Below, piece by piece: positions 18,906 through 19,362 of a stretch of DNA of 19,362 bases. The stretch spans positions 1-19,362 of the forward strand of contig JAJIRX010000653.1 in the NCBI GenBank assembly GCA_023853785.1. The letters are read 5' to 3'. The notes beneath the pieces were generated by a model. The model was given only the letters and a program-made list of their open reading frames with translations. It had not been told where the DNA came from and did not search any database. A program made the position numbers and the translations under genes. Positions within the stretch are counted from its first letter, which is position 1. Every line of letters starts with the position of its first letter. The DNA comes from Psilocybe azurescens (taxonomy: Eukaryota > Basidiomycota > Agaricomycetes > Agaricales > Agrocybaceae).

Positions 18906-19362
18906 TGATATTCGGTATTCGGTGTGAGTGCGTAGCGAGGATGTACTCGATGTGACGGATGATGGTGAAAAAGTTGATAGTGGGATTTGTGCCCGGTTTC
19001 TTCACGCGCGCTTAAGTATCGATTCACTTTGGCGTTGTCGTTTACAAATGGTTAACTAAATAGATCTTTGCACTCTGTAGTCAGTAAAATCACGTGTCTT
19101 TATCGCGTCAAATGGATTAAATTGAATGAACATGAGTCGATAATAAAGTACATTCAATTGTTTAAATGTCGTGTGAAGTCGCTGTCGCTCTCGAAATCGC
19201 GATTCTTCGCACTCATCGACTCGCTGAGCGGAGTGTCCCTGGTACTGTATGTTTCGATGTGGAGTCGACATACAGTAATTACATACATAAATTCTGTTTG
19301 TTTTACTAACAGAAGTTCTGTTCTTTAACTGTAAGTTCTATTTACACAAGTCATATTTTGTA
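18906..19362. other. Terminal noncoding region
   Basis: It lies upstream of the acidic protein gene. No supportable coding frame is visible. It contains a stem-loop (listed separately) and a small palindrome AACAGAAGTTCTGTT at about 19308-19322. The upstream promoter of the minus-strand gene should lie in its left part. Confidence 0.4.
19243..19277. repeat. Perfect 10-bp inverted repeat (stem-loop)
   Basis: TACTGTATGT (19243-19252) and ACATACAGTA (19268-19277) are exact reverse complements with a 15-nt loop. It does not match the three foldback elements, and there is no T-run of a terminator. It could be a transposon end, a 3' element or chance. Confidence 0.55.

Noticed and set aside
19056..19328. 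Overlapping 71- and 86-codon frames at the right end
   Set aside because: Neither shows coding-like composition, splice signals or a domain, and they run across the stem-loop.

Overview
The window looks like a piece of a filamentous basidiomycete genome, most likely an agaricomycete (mushroom-forming fungus). The evidence is dense genes split by very short introns (about 41-76 nt, GT...AG, often with a CTNA-type branch site), no bacterial-style operons, and several protein types that I associate from memory with lineage-expanded agaric families: Spt5-like, coiled-coil RING, WD40-like, and a coiled-coil protein with a conserved 'DGMSSDESD' C-terminal region. All spliced models were built by hand from the sequence.

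Layout, left to right. (1) A minus-strand short Cys-rich protein (19-791). (2) A minus-strand coiled-coil protein with a C-terminal C3HC4 RING finger (976-2378). (3) A minus-strand Spt5-like transcription elongation factor paralogue with NGN and KOW-type segments (2656-5377). (4) A short conserved-looking minus-strand protein (5962-6541), divergent from (5) a large ten-exon plus-strand coiled-coil/agaric-domain gene (6776-10838). (6) About 1 kb without a clear gene, holding two weak coding-like stretches. (7) A minus-strand WD40-type beta-propeller gene (11884-13517). (8) A degenerate short repeat block and a foldback element. (9) An intact three-exon plus-strand gene (14462-15330). (10) A second foldback element and a poorly resolved plus-strand gene (about 16031-16968). 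(11) A small minus-strand gene (17136-17422), a His/Gln-rich plus-strand gene (about 17648-18215), and a minus-strand acidic protein gene (18346-18905). (12) About 450 nt of terminal noncoding sequence with a stem-loop.

Two observations stand out. First, nearly every multi-exon gene is interrupted by one-base frame shifts, most of them explained by one base missing from a homopolymer run, while splice sites, exon phases and key motifs stay intact. This looks like homopolymer undercalling in the sequence (or, less likely, very young pseudogenes), and it makes single-frame ORF calls misleading. Second, three copies of an about 165-bp foldback (MITE-like) element share ends built on GAAAGCGTG and a central inverted repeat around ATTTTCATGCCGC.

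I see no sign of an integrated defence, secretion or biosynthetic system. The neighbours include two proteins of nuclear type (Spt5-like, RING E3-like) and several uncharacterised lineage-specific families, and there is no obvious joint pathway.
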